DNA of 10,870 nt. Source: CAWEHT01 sp963808455 (lineage in GTDB: Bacteria > Chloroflexota > Anaerolineae > CG2-30-64-16). Below are positions 1 through 6,373 of this stretch, piece by piece. Within the stretch, counting starts at the first letter, position 1. Every line of letters starts with the position of its first letter. The stretch spans positions 1 to 10,870 of the forward strand of contig CAWEHT010000079.1 in assembly GCA_963808455.1 (NCBI GenBank), given 5' to 3'. Both the position numbers and the translations under genes were made by a program. The notes beneath the pieces are model-generated. The model did no database searches. It was not told where the DNA came from and saw nothing but the letters and a program-made list of their open reading frames with translations.

Positions 1-247
1 GTTACCTTGCCCCTGGCCACTGCCTTCGTGTTGATACCCGCTGCCACATGCCTTCGTCCGGCAGCGCGGCCATGGCCGACCCCACCCAGCCGAGCGCCAG
101 GTAGGCCGGGATCTCCATGCCCTCCGGGGCCGGCATCAGCCGGGCGTACTGCCCGTAACTCCCAACTGTCCCGCCTGGATTCTTGTGACGACGCCCCAGA
201 CCCGGCGGTTGAAAGCGGCTGGATCGGCGGGATGTGAAAGGGCCCAT
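1..247 (-). pseudogene. Degraded copy of the ATL (alkyltransferase-like) gene
   Basis: Minus-strand counterpart of the gene at 4785-5166, starting at 247 and cut by the window start. The segment encoding residues such as PAYLALG and WVGSAMA is recognisable, but several substitutions and indels break the frame, and the PWQRV active-site segment has become MWQRV. Probably low-quality sequence rather than a second gene. Confidence 0.7.
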
Positions 248-272
248 CTGCTGGCGCCTGAGCGTCCCTTGG

Positions 273-642
273 CTATTGTGGCACCTGGCCGGCGATGCCG
301 AAGATGTTGCCCTCCGGATCGTAAAACCTGCCCAGCGCGAACTGTCCCGGGACCACCTGCACTTCCTCGCAGCGCACCCCGTGTGCGCGAATATCCTCCG
401 TGGTCTTGAAGGCGTCGGCCACGTAGAAGGTGGCCGTGGGTGCCGCATCGGTGTGGGGGATCGGTTCGGGTTCTTGCCAGCGGTTGATGCCGATGGCAAC
501 CCTCTTCCGGGCCGAACTCGGCCCAGCCCGTTCGTCGCTGGCCCAGACGACCGGCAGCCCGATTGTTGGTCCAGAATTGCTTGGTCTGTTCCCAGTCGGC
601 GACGTTGTACCTGATCGAGCCGATTTGCTCGACGATGGCCAT
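273..642 (-). pseudogene. Frame-broken copy of the VOC/glyoxalase-fold gene
   Basis: Minus-strand copy of 4385-4759 with the same start (MAIVEQIGSIRYNVADWEQ) and the same TAG stop. It is five bases shorter overall. Losses of 2, 1 and 2 bases near 579, 534 and 494 destroy the frame after about residue 25. The intact right-arm version shows what the gene should be. Confidence 0.8.
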
Positions 643-744
643 GAACAGCCTCCTGATGGTGCGCCTGGGCATTAGAACATGTGTACGCCATGCTAGCCGC
701 TTGGCCGCGCCCGCACGGTAACCGCCATTACAATCTGTGGGGGG

Positions 745-776
745 GCCTGTGCGCCGGCCCGCTCCGGCGCGCAGGC
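745..776 (-). terminator. Hairpin after the left MerB-like copy
   Basis: Left-arm copy of the hairpin at 4251-4282: 13-base arms (745-757 and 764-776) with one mismatch, about 35 bases downstream of the left MerB-like stop. Confidence 0.45.
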
Positions 777-811
777 TGGTCTCGCCCTACGAGTTCGTGA
801 AAGCGGTGATG

Positions 812-1584
812 CTACGAATCCGGCGCAGTGATCCTTGGGTTCTGCGGGAACAGGGCGCCCTGCAAGATCGGCGTCAGGTAGAGCATCTGGGCCAGCGTCG
901 GATAGACCCCGCGATATCCGCCCGTCCGTCGCCGGCTTTCCCTGGCATGTTCTTCCGACCGGAAGAAGACGCTTTTCCTTCAGAAGGCGTCGACGATGCT
1001 CCGGTCCCCGCAGCCGTTTGAAGTTCGACCAACGGCAAGAATAGCAGGGGCTTCGCCCCTGGCGTCAGCACGCGGCCTTGCATGTCGCTGCTCACTTCCA
1101 GCCCGAGAGGCTCTCCGCAATGCGCGTAGAGGGTCTCGATCCCCACGTGAAGCGGTTCCCTGCGTAATTGCCCTTGCACGAAGGGCGTCGCGATGGCGTC
1201 CACTGCTCAGGCCGTGTTGACGCGCTCCCCGGCGCTGAAGGCCAGTTGGTGCGGTGTCTGCGCGGCGGTCACCGGATAGGCCCAGGCCACCGCGCCGGCC
1301 GCATCCCGGTATAGGAAGGTCAGGTGCCGCTCCAGTTCGTCCAGGACCTCGACCACGCGCCTCACAGGCATGCCCAGCCGCTCGCCGATGGCATCTGGGG
1401 GCAGGGCGCGGCCGGCGCGCGGCAGCTCCACGACCACGAAGTCGCGCACTTTGTGGTGGTCGGGCGTCATGAAGGCCAGCGCCCGCTGCGTGGCCGTCGC
1501 CTGCCTGGCGATGGCCTGACGCCAGACCCGGCCCGGCACGGGCAGCATCCATTTGCCAACGCCCAGAATCAGCCTGTCACGCAT
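812..1584 (-). CDS. Left-arm copy of the MerB-like double-TGA gene
   Basis: Minus-strand copy of 3444-4215. It starts at ATG 1584 and ends at TAG 812-814. Both in-frame TGA codons are present (1207-1209 and 980-982), as are both downstream hairpins (1170-1186 and 950-967), unchanged from the right arm. Two single-base insertions around 1005-1030 break the frame between the TGAs. After the second TGA this copy is in frame to the end (GGYRGVYPTLAQMLYLTPIL), whereas the right arm has an extra base there. One cysteine of the right arm (LCADCGEP) reads tyrosine here (LYAHCGEP). Confidence 0.75.
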
Positions 1585-1914
1585 GGTCCATTCCCCCCCT
1601 TCGTCCCTATGGCGTACGCCCACGCCCCGGTGAGGATGCCTTCTGCGGCCACCATCGCGACCCGGCGCCGCGGGGCAGGGCTTCAAGGTTCCCTGGGCGC
1701 CCCGGGTGCTTCCGTGTCCGAGGGCCGCGATCAAGGTCCCGGCCAGCCCGGCCGGCTCATCTTGCAGGTCTGCAACCAGCAACCGGCCGCCCGGCTTGAG
1801 GACGCGATGGACTTCCGCCAGGCCAACCTGCTTAACCTGGCCTGACAGGTGGTGCAGCGCCAGGCTGCTTAACACGACGTCGAAGTAGCTGTCGGGAAAC
1901 GGGACCCGCTCCAT
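1569..1914 (-). pseudogene. Left-arm copy of the broken SAM methyltransferase
   Basis: Minus-strand copy of 3114-3459, starting MERVPFPDSYFDVV. It stays in frame further than the right arm (LAGTLIAALGHGSTRGAQGTL) because it keeps a T that the right arm has lost near 3295. It then shifts at the same ttgaagccc site as the right arm, and it lacks a T of the GGGTTCGCG run near 1660. Confidence 0.7.
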
Positions 1915-2211
1915 TTACCTCACAGCCACTTGTAGCAGCCTGCACCTGTTCTCGGCGCCGCGCGCGATCGGGCGACGAAGGGCGCCAGGCGCCTCGAAGA
2001 CAACTCGCCCCTATTGGCAAGCCCCCGCCTGGCACCAGGGTGATTTCACCGCGCCGACCACGTTGGGGCCAACCACGGACACTGTACGGATGCGCCGATG
2101 GCCCACACCACGGCAGAGTATCCGCCCATCCGTGGGACATCCGTGCCCGGCCCCGCCTATCATGGAAGCGCGCCCGGCCACAAAGCTACCACTTGCACCA
2201 CCCTGTTACGA
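1915..2211 (-). other. Left copy of the segment upstream of the methyltransferase
   Basis: Counterpart of 2816-3113. Read on the minus strand, one frame contains SPDRARRREQVQAA shortly before the methyltransferase fragment. This resembles the region after motif I of class I methyltransferases, so the missing N-terminus may be hidden here in a corrupted frame. Nothing else is recognisable. Confidence 0.3.
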
Positions 2212-2243
2212 ACCAGCCCGAAGGCCCGGGCCTTCGGGCTGGT
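2212..2243 (-). terminator. Terminator hairpin after the left chemotaxis-protein tail
   Basis: A perfect 32-base palindrome, identical to 2784-2815, lying about 22 bases after the TGA of the chemotaxis-protein tail. Confidence 0.7.
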
Positions 2244-2265
2244 CTTGTCTCAGGGGTCGCGGCCG

Positions 2266-2511
2266 TCAGCGGGCCCGGGCACGTTCGTATTCTCTTGGAG
2301 ATGCGATGGGGCGGTCCTGGACGTTGAACTGCGCTACAGCCTGCTTGAGGTCCGTCGCCATATCGCGGAGGCCTTCGGCCGAAGCCGTAACTTCCTCGGA
2401 CTGGGCGGAAACTTCCTCAGTCATCGCCGCAACATCCTCCGAGCCGGCCGCGATGGAGCGCATCTCGCTATGAGCCTCGCTCGTGAGCTCGGAAATTGGC
2501 CTAACACCTGG
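2266..2511 (-). CDS. Methyl-accepting chemotaxis protein, C-terminal tail (left copy)
   Basis: Minus-strand reading of the last ~80 residues of a chemotaxis receptor signalling domain. It includes SIAAGSEDVAAMTEEVSAQ, a run of Glu/Ala/Ser heptads typical of the cytoplasmic four-helix bundle, then LKQAVAQFNVQ and a TGA stop at 2266. This copy is in frame through that stretch, unlike the right arm. Upstream receptor sequence (ligand domain, HAMP, signalling tip) is missing because the palindrome centre cuts the gene. Confidence 0.75.
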   Translation of the reverse strand, partial: PGVRPISELTSEAHSEMRSIAAGSEDVAAMTEEVSAQSEEVTASAEGLRDMATDLKQAVAQFNVQDRPIASPREYERARAR

Positions 2512-2530
2512 ACCGGCCAGGTGTTAGGCC
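2498..2530. other. Palindromic junction of the two arms
   Basis: A perfect 14-base inverted repeat (2498-2511 and 2517-2530) is separated by the 5 bases ACCGG. It is the exact centre of the 5-kb palindrome and lies inside the coding sequence of a chemotaxis receptor. A 5-kb palindrome with almost no spacer is poorly tolerated in bacterial cells (SbcCD cleavage, replication slippage), so a fold-back artefact is the simplest explanation. Confidence 0.85.
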
Positions 2531-2761
2531 AGATCTCCGAGCTCACGAGCGAGGCTCATAGCGAGATGCGCTCCATCGCGGCCGGCTCGGAGGATGTTGC
2601 GGCGATGACTGAGGAAGTTCCCGCCCAGTCCGAGGAAGTTACGGCTTCGGCCGAAGGCCTCCGAGATGGCGACGGACCTCAAGCAGGCTGTAGCGCAGTT
2701 CAACGTCCAGGACCGCCCCATCGCATCTCCAAGAGAATACGAACGTGCCCGGGCCCGCTGA
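2517..2761 (+). pseudogene. Methyl-accepting chemotaxis protein, C-terminal tail
   Basis: Right-arm copy of the receptor tail. QISELTSEAHSEMRSIAAG and TEEVPAQSEEVTASAEGLR are readable. A two-base loss at about 2664-2667 (CCGAGATGG here, CCGCGATATGG in the left arm) shifts the frame before the final LKQAVAQFNV segment. In the full protein this region is the methylated, CheA/CheW-coupled cytoplasmic bundle; only the end is present. The gene is unrelated in function to its neighbours and is separated from them by a strong terminator. Confidence 0.75.
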
Positions 2762-2783
2762 CGGCCGCGACCCCTGAGACAAG

Positions 2784-2815
2784 ACCAGCCCGAAGGCCCG
2801 GGCCTTCGGGCTGGT
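2784..2815 (+). terminator. Perfect 32-base palindromic terminator
   Basis: Both 16-base arms match perfectly around a central CCCGGG, 22 bases past the chemotaxis-gene stop. There is no long T tract after it, so it may be a strong hairpin terminator of the U-tract-poor kind or a bidirectional one. It marks the border between the chemotaxis gene and the methyltransferase-MerB unit. Confidence 0.7.
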
Positions 2816-3113
2816 TCGTAACAGGGTGGTGCAAGTGGTAGATTTGTGGCCGGGCGCGCTTCCATGATAGGCGGGGCCGGGCACGGATGTCCCACGGATA
2901 GGCGGATACTCTCGCCGTGGTGTGGGCCATCGGCGCATCCGTACAGTGTCCGTGGTTGGCCCCAACGTGGTCGGCGCGGTGAAATCACCCTGGTGCCAGG
3001 CGGGGGCTTGCCAATAGGGGCGAGTTGTCTTCGAGGCGCCTGGCGCCCCTCGTCGCCCGATACGCCGCGGCGCCGAGAACAGGTGCAGGCTGCTACAAGT
3101 GGCTGTGAGGTAA
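2816..3113 (+). other. 298-base segment between terminator and methyltransferase fragment
   Basis: No intact reading frame with recognisable content. It should hold the promoter of the methyltransferase-MerB unit and perhaps the missing methyltransferase N-terminus. The methyltransferase fragment begins directly after an in-frame TAA (3111-3113), yet a neighbouring frame just upstream reads REQVQAATSGCEV, which could join it if one base were removed. I see no GxGxG motif in any frame, so this remains a guess. Confidence 0.3.
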
Positions 3114-3459
3114 ATGGAGCGGGTCCCGTTTCCCGACAGCTACTTCGACGTCGTGTTAAGCGGCCTGGCGCTGCACCACCTGTCAGGCCAGGTTAAGCAG
3201 GTTGGCCTGGCGGAAGTCCATCGCGTCCTCAAGCCGGGCGGCCGGTTGCTGGTTGCAGACCTGCAAGATGAGCCGGCCGGGCTGGCCGGGACCTGATCGC
3301 GGCCCTCGGACACGGAAGCACCCGGGGCGCCCAGGGAACCTTGAAGCCCTGCCCCGCGGCGCCGGGTTCGCGATGGTGGCCGCAGAAGGCATCCTCACCG
3401 GGGCGTGGGCGTACGCCATAGGGACGAAGGGGGGGAATGGACCATGCGTGACAGGCTGA
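3114..3459 (+). pseudogene. Class I SAM-dependent methyltransferase, broken/partial
   Basis: Readable parts are the second half of a Methyltransf_11-type domain: ERVPFPDSYFDVVLSGLALHH (motif II/IV region, the acidic-aromatic segment after the SAM pocket), then EVHRVLKPGGRLLVADL (motif VI). The end is GFAMVAAEGILTGAWAYAI followed by TGA at 3457-3459. The N-terminal motif I (glycine-rich SAM loop) is not visible. Two single-base losses explain the breaks: a T near 3295 (present in the left arm), and a G near 3336, where TTGGAAGCC would restore TLEALPRGAGF (missing in both arms). Its last 16 bases overlap the start of the MerB-like gene, so the two are probably translationally coupled and may act on related substrates; which substrate is unknown. 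Confidence 0.7.
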
Positions 3460-4215
3460 TTCTGGGCGTTGGCAAATGGATGCTGCCCGTGCCGGGCCGG
3501 GTCTGGCGTCAGGCCATCGCCAGGCAGGCGACGGCCACGCAGCGGGCGCTGGCCTTCATGACGCCCGACCACCACAAAGTGCGCGACTTCGTGGTCGTGG
3601 AGCTGCCGCACGCCGGCCGCGCCCTGCCCCCAGATGCCATCGGCGAGCGGCTGGGCATGCCTGTGAGGCGCGTGGTCGAGGTCCTGGACGAACTGGAGCG
3701 GCACCTGACCTTCCTATACCGGGATGCGGCCGGCGCGGTGGCCTGGGCCTATCCGGTGACCGCCGCGCAGACACCGCACCAACTGGCCTTCAGCACCGGG
3801 GAGCGCGTGAACGCGGCCTGAGCAGTGGACGCCATCGCGACGCCCTTCGTGCAAGGGCAATTACGCAGGGAACCGCTTCACGTGGGGATCGAGACCCTCT
3901 GCGCGGATTGCGGAGAGCCTCTCGGGCTGGAAGTGAGCAGCGACATGCAAGGCCGCGTGCTGACGCCAGGGGCGAAGCCCCTGCTATTCTTGCCGTTGGT
4001 TGACTTCAAACGGCTGCGGGACCGGAGCATCATAGACGCCTTCTGAAGGAAAAGCGTCTTCTTCCGGTCGGAAGAACATGCCAGGGAAAGCCGGCGACGG
4101 ACGGGCGGATTCTCGCGGGGTCTATCCGACGCTGGCCCAGATGCTCTACCTGACGCCGATCTTGCAGGGCGCCCTGTTCCCGCAGAACCCAAGGATCACT
4201 GCGCCGGATTCGTAG
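3444..4215 (+). CDS. MerB-family organomercurial-lyase-like protein with two in-frame TGA codons, probable double selenoprotein
   Basis: About 256 residues once both TGAs are read as selenocysteine and one extra base is removed. The start is ATG 3444 behind a G-rich AAGGGGGG ribosome site. Residues about 30-100 look like the winged-helix N-terminal domain of MerB (LPPDAIGERLGMPVRRVVEV, then a beta hairpin GAVAWAYPVT). TGA 3819-3821 is codon 126 in GERVNAA-U-AVDAIATP, matching MerB's catalytic Cys96-x-x-Asp99 motif (AWCALDTL, recalled from memory); Asp129 is kept. TGA 4044-4046 is codon 201 in DAF-U-RKSVFFRSEEHA, matching MerB Cys159 five residues before FF. MerB cleaves carbon-mercury bonds by protonation, with both cysteines holding the metal; selenium would fit this chemistry. 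The frame near 4110 has one extra base (GGATTCTCG; the left arm has GGATATCG and reads on to TAG 4213-4215). Alternatives are a pseudogene or two shorter ORFs, both less likely given the SECIS-like hairpins. Confidence 0.78.
3837..3866 (+). promoter_or_regulatory. Candidate bacterial SECIS element 1
   Basis: Downstream of TGA 3819-3821, six perfect pairs (3842-3847 with 3853-3858) close a 5-base loop CGTGC. Three more pairs lie below an internal loop (3837-3839 with 3864-3866). The loop has a G at its second position, 28 bases after the TGA. Known bacterial SECIS rules (G in the first two loop bases, loop 16-37 bases from UGA) are met. Identical in the left arm. Confidence 0.6.
4054..4081 (+). 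promoter_or_regulatory. Candidate bacterial SECIS element 2 with GGTC loop
   Basis: Downstream of TGA 4044-4046, seven perfect pairs (4059-4065 with 4070-4076) close a GGTC loop. Four more pairs (4054-4057 with 4078-4081, one of them G-U) continue below a single C-C mismatch. The upper stem starts 12 bases after the TGA and the first loop G is 20 bases after it. Loop sequence and spacing closely resemble the E. coli fdhF SECIS that binds SelB. Identical in the left arm. Confidence 0.75.
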
Positions 4216-4250
4216 CATCGCCGCTTTCACGAACTCGTAGGGCGAGACCA

Positions 4251-4282
4251 GCCTGCGCGCCGGAGCGGGCCGGCGCACAGGC
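4251..4282 (+). terminator. GC-rich hairpin after the MerB-like gene
   Basis: The arms 4251-4263 and 4270-4282 pair over 13 positions with one C-A mismatch and a 6-base loop, 35 bases after the MerB-like stop. A C run rather than a T tract follows, so the terminator role is inferred from position and stability. It separates the MerB unit from the VOC gene. Confidence 0.5.
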
Positions 4283-4384
4283 CCCCCCACAGATTGTAAT
4301 GGCGGTTACCGTGCGGGCGCGGCCAAGCGGCTAGCATGGCGTACACATGTTCTAATGCCCAGGCGCACCATCAGGAGGCTGTTC

Positions 4385-4759
4385 ATGGCCATCGTCGAGC
4401 AAATCGGCTCGATCAGGTACAACGTCGCCGACTGGGAACAGACCAAGCAATTCTGGACCGAGACGATCGGGCTGCCGGTCGTCTGGGCCAGCGACGAAGC
4501 GGGCTGGGCCGAGTTCGGCCCGGAAGAGGGTTGCCATATCGGCATCAACCGCTGGCAAGAACCCGAACCGATCCCCCACACCGATGCGGCACCCACGGCC
4601 ACCTTCTACGTGGCCGACGCCTTCAAGACCACGGAGGATCTGCGCGCACGCGGGGTGCGCTGCGAGGAAGTGCAGGTGGTCCCGGGGACGGTCGCGCTGG
4701 GCAGGTTTTACGATCCGGAGGGCAACATCTTCGGCATCGCCGGCCAGGTGCCACAATAG
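4385..4759 (+). CDS. VOC-family (glyoxalase/bleomycin-resistance fold) protein
   Basis: 124 residues, intact. ATG 4385 sits 6 bases after a clear AGGAGG (4373-4378). One complete VOC module is visible: N-terminal strand IGSIRYNVADWEQTKQFW, middle GWAEFGPEEGCHIGIN, then ATFYVADAFKTTEDLRARGV and the closing GRFYDPEGNIFGIAG, the usual 'D-P-(E/D)-G-N' signature of this family. Such proteins bind a divalent metal and act as dimers in glyoxalase, dioxygenase, isomerase or drug-binding roles; the substrate cannot be told from sequence. It is followed after 25 bases by the ATL gene, so the two are likely co-transcribed. The left-arm copy is frameshifted. Confidence 0.88.
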   Translation: MAIVEQIGSIRYNVADWEQTKQFWTETIGLPVVWASDEAGWAEFGPEEGCHIGINRWQEPEPIPHTDAAPTATFYVADAFKTTEDLRARGVRCEEVQVVPGTVALGRFYDPEGNIFGIAGQVPQ

Positions 4760-4784
4760 CCAAGGGACGCTCAGGCGCCAGCAG

Positions 4785-5166
4785 ATGGGCCCTTTCACAT
4801 CCCCGCCCGATCCAGCCGCTTTCAACCGCCGGGTCTGGGACGTCGTCCGCCAGATCCCGGCGGGACGCGTTCGCGAGTTACGGGCAGATCGCCCGGCTGA
4901 TGCCGCCCCCGGAGGGCGTCGAGATGCCGGCCTACCTGGCGCTCGGGCCGCGCTGGGTGGGGTCGGCCATGGCCCGGTGCCCGGACGACGTCCCGTGGCA
5001 GCGGGTTATCAACGCGAAGGGCGAGATCAGCCTCCGTCCCGGCGCCGAGCGGCAACGCCGCTTGCTCGAAGCAGAGGGTGTGCAATTCGATGAAGGCGGC
5101 CGCGTGGACCTGGCCCGCTTCGGCTGGCGACCGGCAGACCCCGCTTCCGGGGCACCGCTCCCTTAG
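4785..5166 (+). CDS. Alkyltransferase-like (ATL) DNA-repair protein, one frameshift
   Basis: 126 residues after correcting one extra T at 4870-4871; the corrected join reads IPAGRVASYGQIARLM, the conserved MGMT/ATL helix-turn-helix start. The domain then continues YLALGPRWVGSAMARCPDD and VPWQRVINAKGEIS. The alkyl-acceptor cysteine of true O6-methylguanine methyltransferases (PCHRV) is Trp here (PWQRV), which defines ATL proteins: they bind O6-alkylguanine and flag it for nucleotide excision repair without removing the alkyl group. The C-terminal tail with EAEGVQFDEGGRVDLARFGW is typical of the Schizosaccharomyces Atl1-like group. The start ATG 4785 has only a weak ribosome site; coupling to the VOC gene 25 bases upstream is plausible. 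Confidence 0.85.
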
Positions 5167-5371
5167 TGCGTATGCAGGGAACATCTTCGGTAGCTAAAGC
5201 TCGGGCATGCAAGCCAGCCTGTGCCACGGCAAGCCACTAGTGCAGGAACAGGAAGCCCTCTCGGTGACACCTGAACGGATGCTTCGCTGGCGTCACGCCG
5301 CAGCGCTGGTTGTCTCATCCAAGCGCTCAGCATGACAGACGCTGCTACCGAAGACCTTCTCTGCACTTGCA
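5167..5371. other. Convergent intergenic region with an 11-base inverted repeat
   Basis: Lies between the plus-strand ATL gene and the minus-strand operon. TCTTCGGTAGC at 5184-5194 and its exact complement GCTACCGAAGA at 5344-5354 flank about 150 bases with no reading frame of note. A second short pair (ACTAGTGCA at 5236-5244, TGCACTAG at 5368-5375) overlaps the end. No clear terminator is visible. Confidence 0.4.
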
Positions 5372-5899
5372 CTAGCGACGAATCTGGCTCGGTACCACCG
5401 AATGGGCTCCCTGATTCTGCACCAGCTCGATGCTCTCCTCGCAATAAGCCGCGTAGGGCCGTATGCCATCGGCGTAGTTCCGCGCGAAGCGCAGCCGGGG
5501 GTCCAGGCGGGCGATCAGCTCCTGCACGGAACCTTCGGTGCCCACCCGGCAGACTTCCCGCGTGTCGAGGCCCAGCCGCCCGCAGGCCGCCAGCGTGGGG
5601 CAGAAGTTGAACGAGCGCCAGACGATCCTGCGCTCGTCCTCGTAGACGATCGGCACCTCGGCCGGATCGAGCCGCAAATAGTCGAGCAAGAACAGGGTAT
5701 AGGCCTGCCTCGGCAGCGGCCCGCTGAGCGTGAGATCTTGCCGGTGCGCTTCCCACCAGGCCAGGCGCTTGGCCGCCAGCTCGGCATGGAGCTGCCGGTA
5801 GTCGCCGTCGCAGGCCAGCAACCGCGCCATGGAGCGGCGGATTCCTTCCTCATGCCGGCCGGGCGCCTCCAGGCCGGCGCCAGCTTCATCCTCAGCCAC
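5372..5899 (-). CDS. Conserved hypothetical protein with CPTLxAC motif
   Basis: About 175 residues from GTG 5899, preceded by AAAGGTGGG; an in-frame GTG at 5908 would add three residues. Visible features: a helical N-terminal half (HAELAAKRLAWWEAHRQ, LFLLDYLRLDP), then IVWRSFNFCPTLAACGRLG, LDTREVCRV, and ARNYADGIRPYAAYCEESIE. Four cysteines in the C-terminal half suggest a metal or redox site. I recall similar proteins labelled hypothetical, and the Cys-rich second half is reminiscent of the L-2-amino-thiazoline-4-carboxylic acid hydrolase family, but I cannot confirm that. It is the last gene of a four-gene minus-strand operon, 48 bases after the Mth938-domain gene. No signal peptide or membrane segment. 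Confidence 0.65.
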   Translation of the reverse strand: MAEDEAGAGLEAPGRHEEGIRRSMARLLACDGDYRQLHAELAAKRLAWWEAHRQDLTLSGPLPRQAYTLFLLDYLRLDPAEVPIVYEDERRIVWRSFNFCPTLAACGRLGLDTREVCRVGTEGSVQELIARLDPRLRFARNYADGIRPYAAYCEESIELVQNQGAHSVVPSQIRR

Positions 5900-5947
5900 G
5901 ATGCCCACCTTTCACATCGCTCGGGTTCGCCGGAAATAGCCTGTTCT

Positions 5948-6343
5948 TCAGCATGTGCCGTGCGCCAGCATGGCCACGCGCTTTCCCTTGCGGAACAGCT
6001 TGTTGTAGGTCTTGACGGCTTTCGGCGTGGGCCGCAGGATCAAGCGGTCGATCCCGCGCTCATGGATCGCCTTGCGCACCTTCTTCGGACATTTGATCTG
6101 CGCCTCGACGCCGGTGCCTATGACGAGCACCTCGACGTCATGGTCGAAGACCCCGGTGATCATGCCGCGTTTCAGACGATGGCCCTGCCTTTCCTGCCAT
6201 TCGCTGACGTCACGGCCGAGGATGCGGATGTCCTTGCCGGCGCCGGCAAGGCGCCCGTCGTTTTCCGAGTGTTCCTGCCCGTTGACCACAAACCGTCCCC
6301 ACGAGAAGTGCTCGACCGGCCCTCTTCTTTTTTGTCGTGGCAT
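5948..6343 (-). CDS. Mth938-domain (DUF498) protein
   Basis: 131 residues, intact, with ATG 6343 behind GAGGGAG. The whole length matches the Mth938 fold: an early FSWGRFVVNGQEH strand, then VEVLVIGTG, then the family signature RPTPKAVKTYNKLFRKGKRV ending in AMLAHGTC. Members occur in archaea, bacteria and as human AAMDC and NDUFAF3 (complex I assembly factor); the bacterial role is not settled. Gene order (30 bases after the membrane-protein gene) supports one transcript with the QueG-like gene. Cytoplasmic, no membrane segment. Confidence 0.85.
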   Translation of the reverse strand: MPRQKRRGPVEHFSWGRFVVNGQEHSENDGRLAGAGKDIRILGRDVSEWQERQGHRLKRGMITGVFDHDVEVLVIGTGVEAQIKCPKKVRKAIHERGIDRLILRPTPKAVKTYNKLFRKGKRVAMLAHGTC

Positions 6344-6373
6344 ATGCAGCTCCCTCGCAGCAAAGATGGTGTA

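Larger units (their letters stand above)
1..2511. repeat. Left arm of a 2.5-kb inverted duplication
   Basis: This arm is the reverse complement of about 2517-5028. Paired positions add up to about 5028 over most of the arm, and to about 5032 beyond the VOC copy because of small deletions here. The match is nearly perfect close to the centre and becomes poor toward position 1, with clustered substitutions and 1-2 base indels; below about position 20 I no longer see a match. The genes in this arm are minus-strand copies of those in the right arm. No transposase or terminal repeat is present. The pattern looks like a fold-back read or amplification chimera at a contig end, but a real duplication cannot be excluded from sequence alone. 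Confidence 0.93.
2517..5028. repeat. Right arm of the 2.5-kb inverted duplication
   Basis: Mirror image of the left arm, and generally the better-quality copy: the VOC gene is intact here and broken on the left. In some places the left arm is the correct one. The chemotaxis-protein tail and the C-terminal end of the MerB-like gene are in frame on the left but carry indels here. Combining the arms gives better gene models than either alone. Confidence 0.93.

Noticed and set aside
3444..4046. Treating the MerB-like region as two ordinary ORFs (3444-3821 and 3825-4046) or as a pseudogene.
   Set aside because: Family-like protein continues across and after both TGAs, the TGAs sit at catalytic Cys positions, each has a SECIS-like hairpin, and the genes downstream do not show random nonsense codons.
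1..5028. Inverted repeat as a composite transposon or integron.
   Set aside because: No transposase, integrase or terminal repeats; the arms meet with almost no spacer and contain ordinary genes.
4785..5166. Calling the ATL gene an active O6-methylguanine methyltransferase.
   Set aside because: The acceptor Cys of PCHRV is Trp in PWQRV, so alkyl transfer is not expected.
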